Shown piece after piece: positions 10,801 through 23,800 of a stretch of DNA of 64,000 nt; positions within the stretch are counted from its first letter, which is position 1, and each line of letters starts with the position of its first letter. The notes below the pieces were generated by a model. It did not search any database and was not told where the DNA came from. It was given only the letters and a program-made list of their open reading frames with translations. The translations under genes were made by a program, and so were the position numbers. The stretch comes from Basidiobolus heterosporus B8920 (taxonomy: Eukaryota; Basidiobolomycota; Basidiobolomycetes; Basidiobolales; Basidiobolaceae), in assembly GCA_000697455.1 (NCBI GenBank), contig JNET01035351.1:1-64000 (forward strand). The letters are read 5' to 3'.

Positions 10801-13800
10801 TTGGGTCGAGCTTGTATTGGTACTTGGGCACTCAATGACGGAACTTGGGAAGACCTTACATTTTGGTGTATTGTTGATGGAGCAGTCTCGTTGTACTTTT
10901 GAGTAACTGGTATCGTTTTTGAAGAATTGCCCAGTCGATCCTCCGAGTGTGCCATCGGTGACGCCATGATTTGGGAGAACGATGGACTATTATTAACTGG
11001 ATTAGTAGATGAGGATTGCTCAAGAGCTCCATGCATGGTGGGTGATTTGTTGGAGGTCATCCTGGTTGTAGCCATGTCTGATACCGAATATTTCCCCTGA
11101 GTGTAAGAAGATTTAGAGGTTGACGCTTGAGGTTGCTCAGATATACTATTCTTTGTAGTGGGTATTTGAGCAGATGGTGATCGCGTACTCGACAAAGCTG
11201 GCATAGATCCAGGTCGAAAATCAATAGGGTTTTCTTGAGCCGATTCAGAGAATGTGTGAACACCCTGATTAACTTCTGAACCATATTTACCCGACTCAGG
11301 TCTGATAGTCGACAATTCTTTATGCATCTGTGTGGGCGTAGTTTGTTGAGGATTTAGGATCTCTTGGTTTCTAGAGGCGAACGGAGCAGAGTATGCTGGA
11401 GTTGTCGTCCGCTCTGCTGATGCTAAGATATTATTAGATGATGCAAACCTCTCTTCTTGCCCAGTATTGCCAGTTGGTTTTTGGCTTGTTAACTCTGACA
11501 TAAAACTCGGGATTTCATTGGATCCAGGGACTTGATGTAACGCTGTGTTGGTCATAGATATATTCTCCTGTAGTAACTCAATAAATGAAGGATGTTCCTT
11601 CGAATTTATCAGAGTAGACGCGTTCACATCTAACACTTGGGTACTAAACTCGTTGTCACGAGCTTTTTGGATATGTGTTGTAGATCCAGACAATAAGTTT
11701 TCCGTCTCAACTATAGCCGGAGAAGACATACCCACTGGTTTTTGGCATTCATTGTCTGCAGGCTTAGAAATATCGCATCCAACTGAAGATATAATACCTA
11801 GATTGGTAGCCACATGGGCTTCAGCAGGTACAGAGTTCGTTTGTGAGGCAGATGAAGTACTGGCCTGGTCTTCTGTCGAGCCTTCATTAGTAGCACTCTT
11901 CTTTGTATTATAAGATTCCGCGTTCAATACAAGATTTTCTTCATCCTTTTTCGGTACTTGTGGGTAGGTCGTTGATGCAGGAACGGATGTTGCCAAATTA
12001 TCCATCAATTGGGTTTGAGGTAACCTGACTAAATTTTCCTCGAATTGTTTCACTACCTCCGCAAGTCCTAGTCGCTCGGCGCTGATAAGATAGTACTTTT
12101 CAACTTCAGAGGAATTTTTGGTTTTGATACGCTCAGCAATCTTAGCCCAATCTTTTCCATACATCCGAATAGACTCGACAAACTCGGTTTGTTCAAGAGG
12201 TGACCAGTTATCAGAGCTTCTTGTCGTTGTTTCCTCGGAAATGTTTTTATTCTCCTGGGCATCGTTGTCTTCATCGTCGTCTGAAGATGTGAATAGAAGC
12301 GCTCTATTAATTTCTTCTTCCAACAATGCATCTTCATCAATGGCTTCGCCTTTTTGATCCAATGTTTCCTCGCCATCTGAACTTGGTATATCGAGCGAAA
12401 GATCAAAATCTTCCACTACGGGTTGACTAGTGATATTTGTAGGCTGGACAGGTTCCTTTGGTAATGTAACCTCTGTTCTAGAATTAGAAGGGAGTGAGGT
12501 CTCACTAGATTTCTCCTCACTTTGACTAGAATTCGGTAAATGGTGATCAGTGGTACCGGATGAAGGTGCTATGAAAGCCGTACCCTGCTCTTCCACGATA
12601 GTTTCCTCTTCATCAGAACTGTCTTTGTCAAGAATGTCTTCAATAGCCGCGTTTACTTCATCTATAATATCAATCTCATCCTGAGAGAACAGCTCTTCCT
12701 TTTCTGCTAAAGAGGGTTCCATTTTCGCTTTTTTGATTTCTTGAGAATGTAATTCCTCTTTTTCCATACAAGGAGATACTTTTTTCTCTTGAGATGGTCT
12801 TTTTTGCTTGTCCTCCATAATAAACCCTTGTTTCTCGGCGGAAGGTGATACTTTCTTCTTCATTTGAGGCGAATCGTTCTTATCTTGCAAAGAGTTCTTT
12901 TTTTCTTGTACAGGCAGCATTTTCTTCGCTTGATACGGTAGCCCTTTCTTTTCTTGAACAGGTAGTTCTCGCCTTGATTGAATTGATGGAGTTCTTTTTT
13001 CTTGGAAGAATGGTGCCTTCTTCTGGGATGAGGATCCTTTCTTTTCATCTAGAGGATTTGTTTTGTGACTAACCTCCTTCTCGCTAGGCGCGAATTTTCC
13101 ACTTATGGGCTTCACAGGAATAGGTTTTGTAGACAGGTTTCGACTAAAACCTGGTTTGGCAACACTCGGTTTTCCAAGAACGGGCTTGTTAGGTTTAATA
13201 AACAACTTTCCTGTAGCACTTTCATTATGAGGCTTCATGCCAAACGGCTTGTGAGGCGCAGACCTAATATACGAGTTCTCAGAACCGCCGGGCTTTACCA
13301 TTGCAGCTTTTCCCACCGAGCTCTCAATCTTACTCGTAACAGATTTGCCACCAGGAGATTTTCCAGCTCCACTTCTAACGGAGGTTACTTCGTCTATTTG
13401 GGATTTTTCAGGGAGTTGCTTAGCCTGAGTAGAAGCGCCTGATGATATTTTCTTGGAAAGAGGGTTCTCCCCACTGGCAACTGATTTTTGCACAGGTGCG
13501 TTTTGAGTTGTGTCATTTTCTGCACTGGCTTCATCCACAGCTATATTTTGAAGAGGAGTATACTCAGTAGACAAATCTGAGCTCTTCTCGATTGGCGCTC
13601 TATCAGGCCGATCACTGCTCTTCACACTAGCGACATCTTTTGGTTTAACATTCACAGAGCCAGTAAACTCAGAAGAACTGTGAACGTTAACCTCTGGAAG
13701 CTTGGTTGGTGATTTAGTATCAGGAGACATACTAGAAGATTCGACAGTAGAATCTTCGGAGTGAACTAGACTTTGCTCTATGTGAGAAATAGTATTATCT

Positions 13801-16800
13801 GGCGTTTCCTTGAGCTTGCTATTGGAGTTTTGAGAAATTTCCTGTTGCATTGCTAGCTTGCCAAACTCGCTGGGCTGATCAGTATGGTTGTCAGCATTGG
13901 AAGAAACTGTAGTGATGTAATGAGTGCTTGGTTTGTCGGTAAAAACAGTTTGCTCCTCTTTCGTTCCTATCGAACTACCGGGGATATTAGAGCTAATGCG
14001 ATTCGAAGTATCCAGGAGGGTTTGAGAGGGGACCAATGAAACTGATTCTTGGACCTGTAAACTTGTACTAGCAATTTTCGATTTCAACTTGTCCGATTGA
14101 TGCTTTGCCGTTAGTTCCTTGATTGGTCTTGCGGCATCTAAGCCAGTATCAAGAGAAGATTCTTGGTCGAGATCAAACCGTGCTTTCTTTTTGAAGGTAG
14201 GCAAAGAATCAGGAAGATCCCCTAGTTCTTCAATGCCATGGGATCTCGAAGCAGCATCAATATCCTGAAGTAAGGCATTACCTTTGCTCTTATTACTTCC
14301 GGAGGTAGCAGTTTTACCAATCTCTTTACGAGTAGGTTGTCTTCGTTTTTTCCCACGGCCGGTAATCAATCCTTTGAAGTCTATAGATTTTTTCTCTCTA
14401 TAATAAAATAGAACGCATTGGCGGGCATTCTTGTGCTTGAGAAAGGAAGCGATTTTGCCGAACTGTTTAGGATACAAGAGATATTTCCTAATAAAGACAT
14501 CACGCTCATCTTTCGTCCATTCGTCTACTGGACCCGCACAATGGTAGTATTTGTAGGGATTTTCGACAAGATTATTGCGGTCATCATATTTAGTGAGTTC
14601 TCTTTTATAAGGATCCAATACCATCGGCGGTATTGTAGCCACTGTTCTAAGACATCTGGCATTAGGATTACGAAGTTCCTCGTTCTCAAGAGATTGAATA
14701 ATTTCTAGCAATTCTGCTTCACTTCGGACAGTATCGCTGTTGAAGGGTCCACCATGTCGTTGCACTCGGGAAACCGAAAGATTACTAGGACCGGAGGAAG
14801 ATAATAATTCGTCTTTGAGATACCTTCTTCCTTTTTTCTTCTCCTTGTGTTTATCCAATTTAATGATCCGAACTCTCCATGCTTCAAGGTACTGCTTATA
14901 CTTCTGTCTAAGTTCATTTTCCTTTTGCTCAAGTGAATCATATTTGTGACGCATATGATTGAACATCAGGCTACGGATTCTTTTATGTGACTCAATGTTT
15001 TCACAATAAAACGGATAATCTTCAAATTTCCGGAAAATAGGTCCTAACGAAGGTGGAACATTAGCCTGAACTAGCATTCGGTTTTCAGCGTATATCTTTT
15101 TGTGCAGTGCCAATTTTTTGGCTTTCTGTGGTTTTCCATTAGCTACTTGTGTACTATGAGCCCCATTTAACTCGATAATTGCCAGTTGTGGCTGTGACGT
15201 ATTCGTGGGCTCGGACTCTGGTTCCAGATTTTGATTTTCTCTTGAAATGTCTACCTCGTTGATTTGTTGTGCTTCAGTTGAACCGTTAGAACTTTCTATG
15301 CAGGACTGCTTGTTCTTTCGAATCTCAATTAAAAGCTCCTCATACCGCCCGATTTCGGAGTCGATTTTGTCAATCATCGCAAATATTTTTTCTTGCGTTA
15401 AAGAGCTATCCAAACTTGAAGGAGCCACCTCTTCTTCTGCTTCGTCTTGTATCTCACCAGGTTCGATAGCAGTGTTTTCGGTGAGTACAGCATTAGATTC
15501 CATGTCCAAAGCTTCAATACTCTCGGTGAGAATTGGCTGTGTGTGCACGGAAGAAGTTTCGGATTCACCCTGCTCAACAAGGGTATTATCAACTTCACCG
15601 TTGTTTTCGGGTGGGATCTCTGAAAGCTTTTGTTCGTCCTTACTATCCATAGGTAAAGGCTGAGTACAATGTTGAAGAATCTCGTTCGAGGAACTTTCTA
15701 CATTTGCGCTGTCACTGCTCACCGTCTTGACCTTAATACATTTTGGATATTTTACTTGTTCGGATTGAATGGACACGTTATCTACTCCAGTGCATGATCC
15801 GCTATCTACTTCAGACAAGAGATTTGACTTGACATTAGTATCAAGCTTGGATTCAATAGAATCTTTTAAACTATTGTCTAGCAACTTGTCAGATTCAATA
15901 TTCTGAGAAATTGTAGATTTGTCATCCAAAGCAGTCGGTTTATCAAGAATAGGATTACTTTTAGCATGATTAATATCAGGGGTCACTTCGTTGGAAAGCA
16001 CAGTCATGCTAATTTCGGATTCCATATCAGTCTCTTTTCGGGCATCACAAAGAGACACCATATTCTCAGAATCAGATTTAGACTTAACTGCACTCTCCAA
16101 CTCAGTGATATCAATACTCCCTGAACGAGTATCTGATTTAACTTCCGGTGGAGTGTTGACATCAGGTTCAGAACAATGAGGTAGTTCAGGTTCTGAAGCA
16201 GGTAGTGTTATGTTTACCTGAGTTGCCATACTGCCAGAGGATACTGGAGAACTTGGAATTTCCTTTTCCCCACTCTCCAAAACAGCATCGCTTCGCTGGA
16301 TCTCGTTAGATACAGTGTCAATTTCGCCAGGCTCCGGGGATTCTATAGATCCCTGCGGGGGGTTAGGAGCATGCAAGAGTACATCCTTCACATCAGATTG
16401 CTCATCTTTATCCTTAGTGGGGATGCTATTGGTGGTCTCAAGGTCTACATCTCCGACAAGATCTAGTTTTTCTGTATTCGTAGTATAATCGTGACTAAGC
16501 TTAGGACTGTTTCCGTTTGGTTGATCAACTTGTGTAACTTCTCGCGATTCAGACTTTGAACTTGGCTTCGATTCAGATATCTCGACCCGATTTAAATTCG
16601 ATTTCTTAGCACTAGAAGTATATGTTTCCCGTCTAGACCACTTCTCATTTTGTGCGTCATCTATAGAATCAGAAAGGTCTGAAACTCCTATTTCACCCTC
16701 TTCGAGCTGGTCAGAATACTCTTCCTCGTTGTGCCCTGTCACTGGAGGAACTAAATGCTGGTCGTCATTTAAATGCGGTTTTGATGTATAGTGAGTGCTA

Positions 16801-18691
16801 GGACTTGAATCATTTCTGGTGTTGGTCTGTTGGGACTTGTCCGATTTCTTAGTACACTTATTTACATAGTTTTGATCGGTATAAATCACTGTAGATGCGC
16901 GCCTTCCCGGAATATCTTGCGATTCAAATGCTCTCGTTTTGTGATCCTTACTCGGATGACGGTTGGACTCTTGGTTGTCACCTACTGGCGACTCCAGACT
17001 TTTTTCTCTTAGTATATCTCGAGGCTCGCCGTCGGGATCATCCTGCGGACTTGAATATACTCGACGTCTCTTTTCATCTCTCAAATCGTTTTCATTGGCT
17101 TGCTGTAAATCATGAGACTCCTCAGGGAGGATTGACGAAGATGACACTTCGCTGGAAGGTGAGTTCTCGCGAACACGCTTTCCATATGCCCCAGACGTTG
17201 ATGCTATTGGAGGATCTGTATGACTATTCTCATCTAGGGACTGTGTGGTGCTGTCAATTGAGTTGGTTCTGGTATCTCTGCCGCCTGCAATTCTACGCTT
17301 TTCTGTAGACCTTGTAGAATCCACACTGCTACTCCGGCGGTCAGGAGTAGCAGATCCGTGAGAGCCATGATAGGGTTCATTGCCCTCTTTTTTTCCAGGC
17401 ATTGGATTGGAATCTCTACGATAATCACGATATCCATCACCTGGTCGATATGTGTCGCCTTGCTCAAACCTACCAGTGGCGATATCCGATCTTTCCCGTT
17501 CACGAGGTCGCTCAGATTCCCACCTTTCTCGTCCTCGATTACGTTCCCGATTTCGCTCACGCTCCCATCTTTCTCGGTCTCTGTTCCGATCTCTTTCTCG
17601 GTCACGAATCCCAGGAAAGGGGTTGGGGCCTCTAGTGAGGTGATCTCTATTATCCATATGACGAGTAAAATAACTGAAATCTCCACTTCTGAAATCCCTA
17701 TATGGCATATTTCTACCTCCGTTATCTCGAATGGAGGAACCAGAGGGAGCTCGATTCATTTTCTCAAATGCTGTCGAAGGGAACATAGAAGCTCTCCCTC
17801 TAGAGTCTCGAGATCCGCCAAATCCTTCACTATGCTTTGGCCTTCCCTGTTATACATAATTAGTATTAATAAGTATATTATTGTATGTGATATCCTAATA
17901 ATTTCACATATTTCGCTACTAACCTCTCTGTCGACCATTCCAGGAAATACAATATCCATAGGAGCGATATCCGCACCTCCGCTGCGCATAAGAACATTAC
18001 CACTGGTAGGATCGCGGCTAATAACAATAGGAGGAGGACCGTTGGTATTGTTACGTCGATTAGCAAATGCTGACATTGAAGAATTGCTCCCCACTCCACC
18101 TAACCGCTTATTTTCTTCGAAGTCAGCGCCAGCGCGACGATTATGTGGATAAAATGAAGGAACAAAAGGGTGATTGGGCCCATGTGGTGGTGGCAATGGG
18201 CGATCTTCACGATGAAGCTCTCTGCCAAGAAAGATGCGATAAGGCTGGTGTACTATTATGAATTACTGATTGCTAAAACTGACCTATCATTTCTCCGGCG
18301 GAAACGGTCCTCTCTCTCTCGGTCTCTCCGATCATCACGTTCCCTTGAAGGTCTAATAGTACAAGGTATATTTAGATTATTCGAGAACTTGCTCATGGGT
18401 TGGTCACAAAGTATGATAGAAAAGAAACTTGATGGATGCTACAACAGAATATGAAATATGAAGTTACCTTGAGAAGTAAGGATCAAATCTAGAGTTTCTA
18501 GAAGGAGGATATGAAGGAGATTCAGTATGTGAAGAATTTTTTGGGTAAGGATTAGGGACGGGGGAATTTGAACGAGAACGGATAGGTTTAGTGGCGATAT
18601 TGGTCGTAGTGTGAGAAGGAGTTTCAGAAGTGGAAGATTTGGAATCTAAGGGTTTAGAAGAATTTGTTTGAGGTGATCGCCCGTGATCCAT
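7809..18691 (-). CDS. NCoR/SMRT/Snt1-type SANT co-repressor, long paralogue (3542 aa)
   Basis: Probable scaffold of a histone deacetylase co-repressor complex (SMRT/NCoR in animals, Snt1 of Set3C in yeasts). Exons 18691-18468, 18352-18284, 18221-17924 and 17846-7809 join in frame. The N-terminus is Ser/Pro-rich followed by RD/RE-rich stretches (about residues 255-320). A helical segment with FAMIDKIDSEIGRYEELL lies near 1015. SANT1 (about 1303-1358) is of deacetylase-activation (DAD) type: it has WTKDERDVFIRKYLLYPKQF and then FYYREKKSIDFK, whose YY-x-x-KK matches residues that bind inositol phosphate and HDAC3 in SMRT. SANT2 (about 2073-2125) starts WSPLEQTEFVESIRMYGKDW. The rest is predicted disordered, with a Lys/Gln repeat block (about 1807-1900) and a Gln/Ser/Pro-rich C-terminus with TASPA-type repeats. 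A shorter paralogue lies just upstream on the same strand. Confidence 0.88.
8030..8205 (-). repeat. Degenerate in-frame repeat, R-T-x-S-P-A/S-x-x-D
   Basis: Near the C-terminus of the long co-repressor, four to five units of 13-15 residues recur: RTGSPAILDQTSY, RTASPAILDGQIR, RTASPAMMDPSHYR and RTTSPSVMDASQYG. Each contains an SP dipeptide, so the array offers repeated proline-directed phosphorylation sites. Confidence 0.75.
12740..13020 (-). repeat. Degenerate in-frame Lys-rich repeat in the long co-repressor
   Basis: About nine imperfect units of 9-13 residues with the core (V/S)Q-E-K-K-x-x-P, for example LPVQEKKGLPYQAKK and RPSQEKKVSPCMEKEE. They encode a strongly basic, predicted disordered or helical stretch. 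The short co-repressor does not show it. Confidence 0.7.
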
Positions 18692-19842
18692 TTTTAGCTA
18701 CTAAGTAAACTCTCCAGATGTATACTTAGTTGTTTATATTATTGAAGCTGGATCCCAGTGTATTTTAGGAGAGTACTTCGTGTGAGTGGAAAAAGAATAG
18801 AGGTGTAGTTTACTAGAGCTATAGTTAGGAGGTCTGTCAAAGGTGAAAAATCGGTTTGGATTGACAGAACAACAATCTACTTTCTTAATCGAACACTTGC
18901 CAATTGTCGTTGAGGGAGAAGTAGAAGGCGCCTGTTGTATTGGCGTAGGGTCGCTGAGTGAGTACTTTGAAAAAACAAAGGCAAGTGTGCGTTTTGTGCC
19001 AGCGTATTGGTAATAATGGAAGAGAAAGAGTTATAAGAGTATTCCAAACTTCAGGTAGCTGAATATCTCGATAGTAAACATTCAAGGTGGCGAATGCATA
19101 TAGTCAGGGATAAATTTTCGGTAGAATCCCCCAAAACATACAATAGCTTTATAAATTGGCACGTCAACCAAACTAAATACGCAATTTGTATAAAATGAAT
19201 TTAATAATGAGAATCAATTCAACCACATATCTCATATTTTCATTTGATACATCCACCTAATGACGATTCAGTAGCAACACATCTCAACAACCAATGAAAA
19301 AACGTCTCACAACACTACCAAAAAGGATGTAGGAATAGCAACATAGACGGAACAAAAACATGGGTAATGCAATGAATCCAAACTACCTTTCGTTAGCATG
19401 GCTCCTAGGTAGAAACTTTCTGTTTTTCCTTGCACAGCCTGTGTAAACTCCTACATAACACGTGGGTTGACTCAGTGTGAACAATGTATCAGGTGATTAG
19501 ACTTGGTATTGTGTGTCAAGTGTAACATCGCTTTCATTGGATCGGAGTCCTTTCTCGAAGTGTTGCATATCGCGGTGGTGACACACACGAAACATGGGAT
19601 CATCGCTAAGCTTAATGTTATCTGTCAGGTGTGCCTCAGTTTGCAACGGTTGTCAATTTTACTTCAAATATACATATATTTATATGCTGAACAATGGAGA
19701 TAAATAACCGGGGTCATGTAGATTCAATCGAGCCAAAATGATAAAAAATTTTGCAATTTCGATTTGAACTGCTCATTGCAGTTGAAGTTGTCTCAAGGTT
19801 CGCTTTAGACATCAATAGTTAGAGTCCGTATTGCGCCAAAAG
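18692..19842. other. Divergent intergenic region between co-repressor and uS11m gene
   Basis: About 1.15 kb separating two divergent starts. It is A+T-rich with no coding signal recognised. It should hold the promoters of both genes. Confidence 0.5.
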
Positions 19843-20499
19843 ATGAACTTCTCACTTCTCAAAAGCGCAGTAAGAGCTAGCAGTTTGTCTTCTAGACTTG
19901 CAGTATCCGCTTTTAAATTAAGACAACCCGCTACTCGTTGTTTTGCTACCGAATCCCAAGGCGGTAAAGATACTGAGAGTAAACCGGAAGTTGGTGAAGG
20001 AAATGAGACCAAAAATCACACCGATTTTATTTTAGAGACGTTGCGCGGTATCGGTAGCAATCCCAACAAAGCCGCCCGTACAGGCGCTATGGGTACCTTG
20101 CCATTCGATTTGTCCACGCCCAACTTCACTTCACAGAAGGACCAAGGATTTACTCACTGTCTCTCTGTTCATGCTAGTTATAATAATACAATTGTTACTT
20201 TAACTAACGCTGATGGGAGGGTTCTAGTAAACGCCTCTGGAGGTACTTGTGGTTTTAAAAAAGCTAACCGTGGTGGCTATGAGCCTGCTTACCAAGCTAC
20301 CACGAAGGTCATTGAGAAAGCCAAAGAGCTTGGCTTGAACATTGGTGGTTTACATGTGAAATTGAGAGGCTTTGGCCCAGGTCGTGACGCAGCTTTCAAA
20401 GCTGTACGTTCATTGTCTGCCTGGAACGTCACAAGAATCACTGATGCTACTCCCGTTCCATTCAATGGCTGCAGACCTCGTAAGCCTCGTCGTTTGTAA
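19843..20499 (+). CDS. Mitochondrial small-subunit ribosomal protein uS11m
   Basis: Mitoribosomal homologue of bacterial S11, which lines the mRNA/platform region of the small subunit. Single exon of 218 residues. The ATG at 19843 was chosen because the open frame before it has only a non-ATG codon. The first 35 or so residues (MNFSLLKSAVRASSLSSRLA) are rich in Ser, Arg and Leu with no acids, a typical mitochondrial presequence. The S11 domain (about 105-218) includes VHASYNNTIVTLT, GGTCGFKKANRGG, KLRGFGPGRDAAFKA and the final GCRPRKPRRL. It sits on the opposite strand between two tandem co-repressor paralogues, with its 3' end about 300 bases from the stop of the short paralogue. Confidence 0.95.
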   Translation: MNFSLLKSAVRASSLSSRLAVSAFKLRQPATRCFATESQGGKDTESKPEVGEGNETKNHTDFILETLRGIGSNPNKAARTGAMGTLPFDLSTPNFTSQKDQGFTHCLSVHASYNNTIVTLTNADGRVLVNASGGTCGFKKANRGGYEPAYQATTKVIEKAKELGLNIGGLHVKLRGFGPGRDAAFKAVRSLSAWNVTRITDATPVPFNGCRPRKPRRL

Positions 20500-20802
20500 A
20501 CCTTCGAATTTATTTTTATACACCGCATTTTTTCATCCTTCATCTCACTGTTCAAGCGTCAATAAATTTGCACGATTTCCAAACTCAAACAAATATAACT
20601 TCGTCAATGATTCAAGCGAAATAAGGAATCAAATATATGGATAGCATATTTAAAAATTGCGTTGTTAAGAGCACTCAGCCTAGGAACAGGGATTGGTGTA
20701 GAATGCAAGTCAAATAAGTACACGAATAGGTAAAGTGACAAAGAAACAAGTAAACTATAACTATGATACGGAGAGCAGATTTCTGAACATTGAAATGTTG
20801 TA
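20500..20802. other. Convergent intergenic region
   Basis: Short A+T-rich interval between the 3' ends of the uS11m gene and the short co-repressor gene. Only 3' UTR and termination signals are expected; nothing distinctive is seen. Confidence 0.5.
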
Positions 20803-23800
20803 TCAATAATGAAGTGAAGGATGCATAGGCTGTGAGTAGCTTGGAGGGAAGGTCGGTGGTTTTTCGGGTGCTTGTTGAGCAGTACCAGACATATGGTACT
20901 GAGCTTGTGACGGTGATATCGTCGTGCCTGCCATCGATGGGCGTGTAGCTTGGTTGGTGTCAACAGAACGCCCCGATTGGCCAGGCAGTGGAGGGGAGGA
21001 CAAGCTGGATGGGGTAGGATGATGAGACAGATTTACTCGGGGAGAGTGGCGACTATGTGAGTTTTGTAGAGTAATTTGTGAAATAGGTTGTGATCCGGTA
21101 GTTGGGGGCGATTGGATCTGTAGTAACTGCAACTGCCGCACTGGCTGCGTTTCTCGTTGTTCAACAAATTTGCGTTCTATGTGAGAAATACTATCTTGTT
21201 TGGAGTGTCGTGGAGAAATGGTGCTTTCGAACGAGTGTACATTTGGAGGTATGTGGTATATTTCTTGTGCACGGAGGTAAGGCTTTTGACCTAGGCTCTT
21301 GGCTGCGTTTACTTGGGGAGAATCCAGAACTACTGGGGTTGAATGGCTCACATCTTCTTTAAATGATTGTCGTGGCGTGGCCTTGTGCTCTTCAGTTGCC
21401 AGATTCAGGAGGGAAAAGGCATCAACAGCCTCTGTCGATTGCCTCACTTGATCTGTAGATTCAAATTCTCTTACAGGTGGAGGATTAGTTGATCTCAACG
21501 GTAATGATTGACCGACATTTGCTAGTAAATCACTTGAATCAAAGGTGGGTCTTGGAAAGCATATTTGGGAGTCCCGTTGTATACCGGAAGTTCTCATACC
21601 AGCTGAATTGGTGCTAATGTCCGTGTGTTGTCTATCTGAACAGTCAATTGTCTTTTCTTCGTTCTTTGGAATTGTAATAGGATTCACAAGGTTACTGCAA
21701 GAATTGGTACTGGTCAATGCAGATGAAATTGGACTTGTACTCGGGATGTTCACAACAGCTCTCTTGGACAACTCAGCATCTTGGTTGAATGCTGCTTGAA
21801 CCAATAATCCTAGAAAGTTTTCAGATGGTGCCGACTGAGGTTTGGCTTCATGTAATGAGCTGCTAATGCCAGTTAAGCATTTTGTACTAACTGGAGAGAT
21901 TACCTGCTCAACATTAGGTTCAGACGTAAGAGGCGAGTCTGTGATAGTTTGACACCCACGGTTTCCAAGTTGGTTTTGATCAGATACTTGCTCTACTGAT
22001 GGATTTCCAGTAGGGTAAATCTCTGAGCGCTTTCGCTTTATTCTTGGTTGCTGGCGCTCAGATTTCAACGACTCGGCAGATGATTGCTGTTTCTGACTCG
22101 GTTTGCCTACCTGGGAATCGTTGGAAAATGATGCCACTTTAGCCTCACTCTCTCTTTCACAAGTCATCTCCAACGGTGCTTCCAAAGCGCTCATCCCATG
22201 TTTTCTACGGAAATTATAATAAAAATTTCGGCATTGCTCTTCCGTTTTGCTTCCGACCATCTTAGAAACAGAGTAGAAATCTTGACCAAATTTCTTATAG
22301 GCCTGGAGGGCAATATGCCGATCGTCTTCACTCCATCGAGCTGTGGAGGGTGAGGGTTGATGTGGAGCAGTTTTAATTTCGCTTTCCTCCTCCTCCTCCT
22401 CCTCATCAGGCAATGAATGTTGTCGCTGCTTAGTTCTAGACTTCCTACGGGATTTCTGAGATTCCGACAAGGTTGACTCGTCATCAAATCCTCTAGGTCT
22501 CTTCTTTTCTGAATATGGTGGAGAATCAGGTGGATCTTCAGAGATTTGTGTAGATCGTTCTGCCTCATCAATATCTTGAAGTAGAGCGTTGCCTTTGCTC
22601 TTCTTTTTTCTTCCTGCTCGTTTTCCCGTACCTTTACGTGCTAATTGACGTCTTTTCTTTCCTCGTCCTGAAATCAATCCCTTAAAATCGATCGACTTCT
22701 TTTCGCGGTAATAATAAAGGACGCATTGCCTTGGATCCTTATTTTTCAAGAATGAGGCGATTTTGCCAAACTGCTTTGGATAAAGCAAGTATTTCTTAAT
22801 AAAGATATCCCGTTCCTCTCTAGTCCACTTGTCAACTGACTTGTCGCAGTGATAGTAATTATATGGGTCCTCTACGAGATTATTACGATTGTCATATTTG
22901 GTTAGCTCTCTTTTGGAAGGATCTAAAATCATCGACGGGATAGTGGCTGCCCTAACCGATCTAACATCAGGGTTCCGTAGGTCCTCATGCTCAAGATATT
23001 GTATGATTTCCATTAGCTCTGCTTCGCTTCTTACAGCGTCAGCATTGTAAAAACCTCCCCGACGTTGTGAACGTGCCGATATTCCGTTGATATTAGAGGT
23101 GAGGAGTTCATCTTCCATGAACTGTTTGCTTCTCCTTTTCTCTCTCTTCCTATCCAGTTTGACGACACGAATCCTCCAATCCTCTAAGTGCTCTTTATAC
23201 TCCTGTCGAAGCTTGGTTTCTTTCTCCTCCAAAGTAGAAGCTTTTAATTTTAGATGTGTAAACATTAAATTACGAATCTTTTTATGGCTTTCGATGTTCT
23301 CCAAGTAGAAGGGATAATCTTCTATATTCTTATATACAGGCCCTGGAAAGGGCTTCACATTCGACTTGACAAGTGATCGATTTTCTGCATATATTTTTTG
23401 GAACAATGATGGCTTTTTTGTTTGCTGAGATTCATACTCACTACGAGAATGGCTGAGCTGTCCAGGCTTGTCTGGGACTATCGCAATCTCGGTCTCGATT
23501 CGTGAGATGTTTGCTACTCTTGGAGTGGATTCCTCTTTACAGGTTTCTATCGAATTCATACTTTCCTTTTTAACACTGTGACTGCAAAAATGATGATTCG
23601 AGTCTTCCATCTGAGGTGGGTCGTTTTCCATGCAAGACTGTTTGTTCTCTCGTACCTTCGCTAGTAGAGCTTCATAGTGACCGATCTCTGAATCAATGTG
23701 ATCAATCATTGCGAAAATCCTCTCTGTAGTTAAGGGGGTATTCTTCTCAGTGTCGGCCTCAGCTTCCGGTCGGTTTTCTTTCATGGTGGCATCAGAAACA

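Noticed and set aside
17234-17686. Long open frames antisense or out of frame to the RD/RE-rich part of the co-repressors
   Set aside because: Low-complexity Arg/Glu/Asp codons keep other frames open; the co-repressor frame is supported by paralogy and exon phase.
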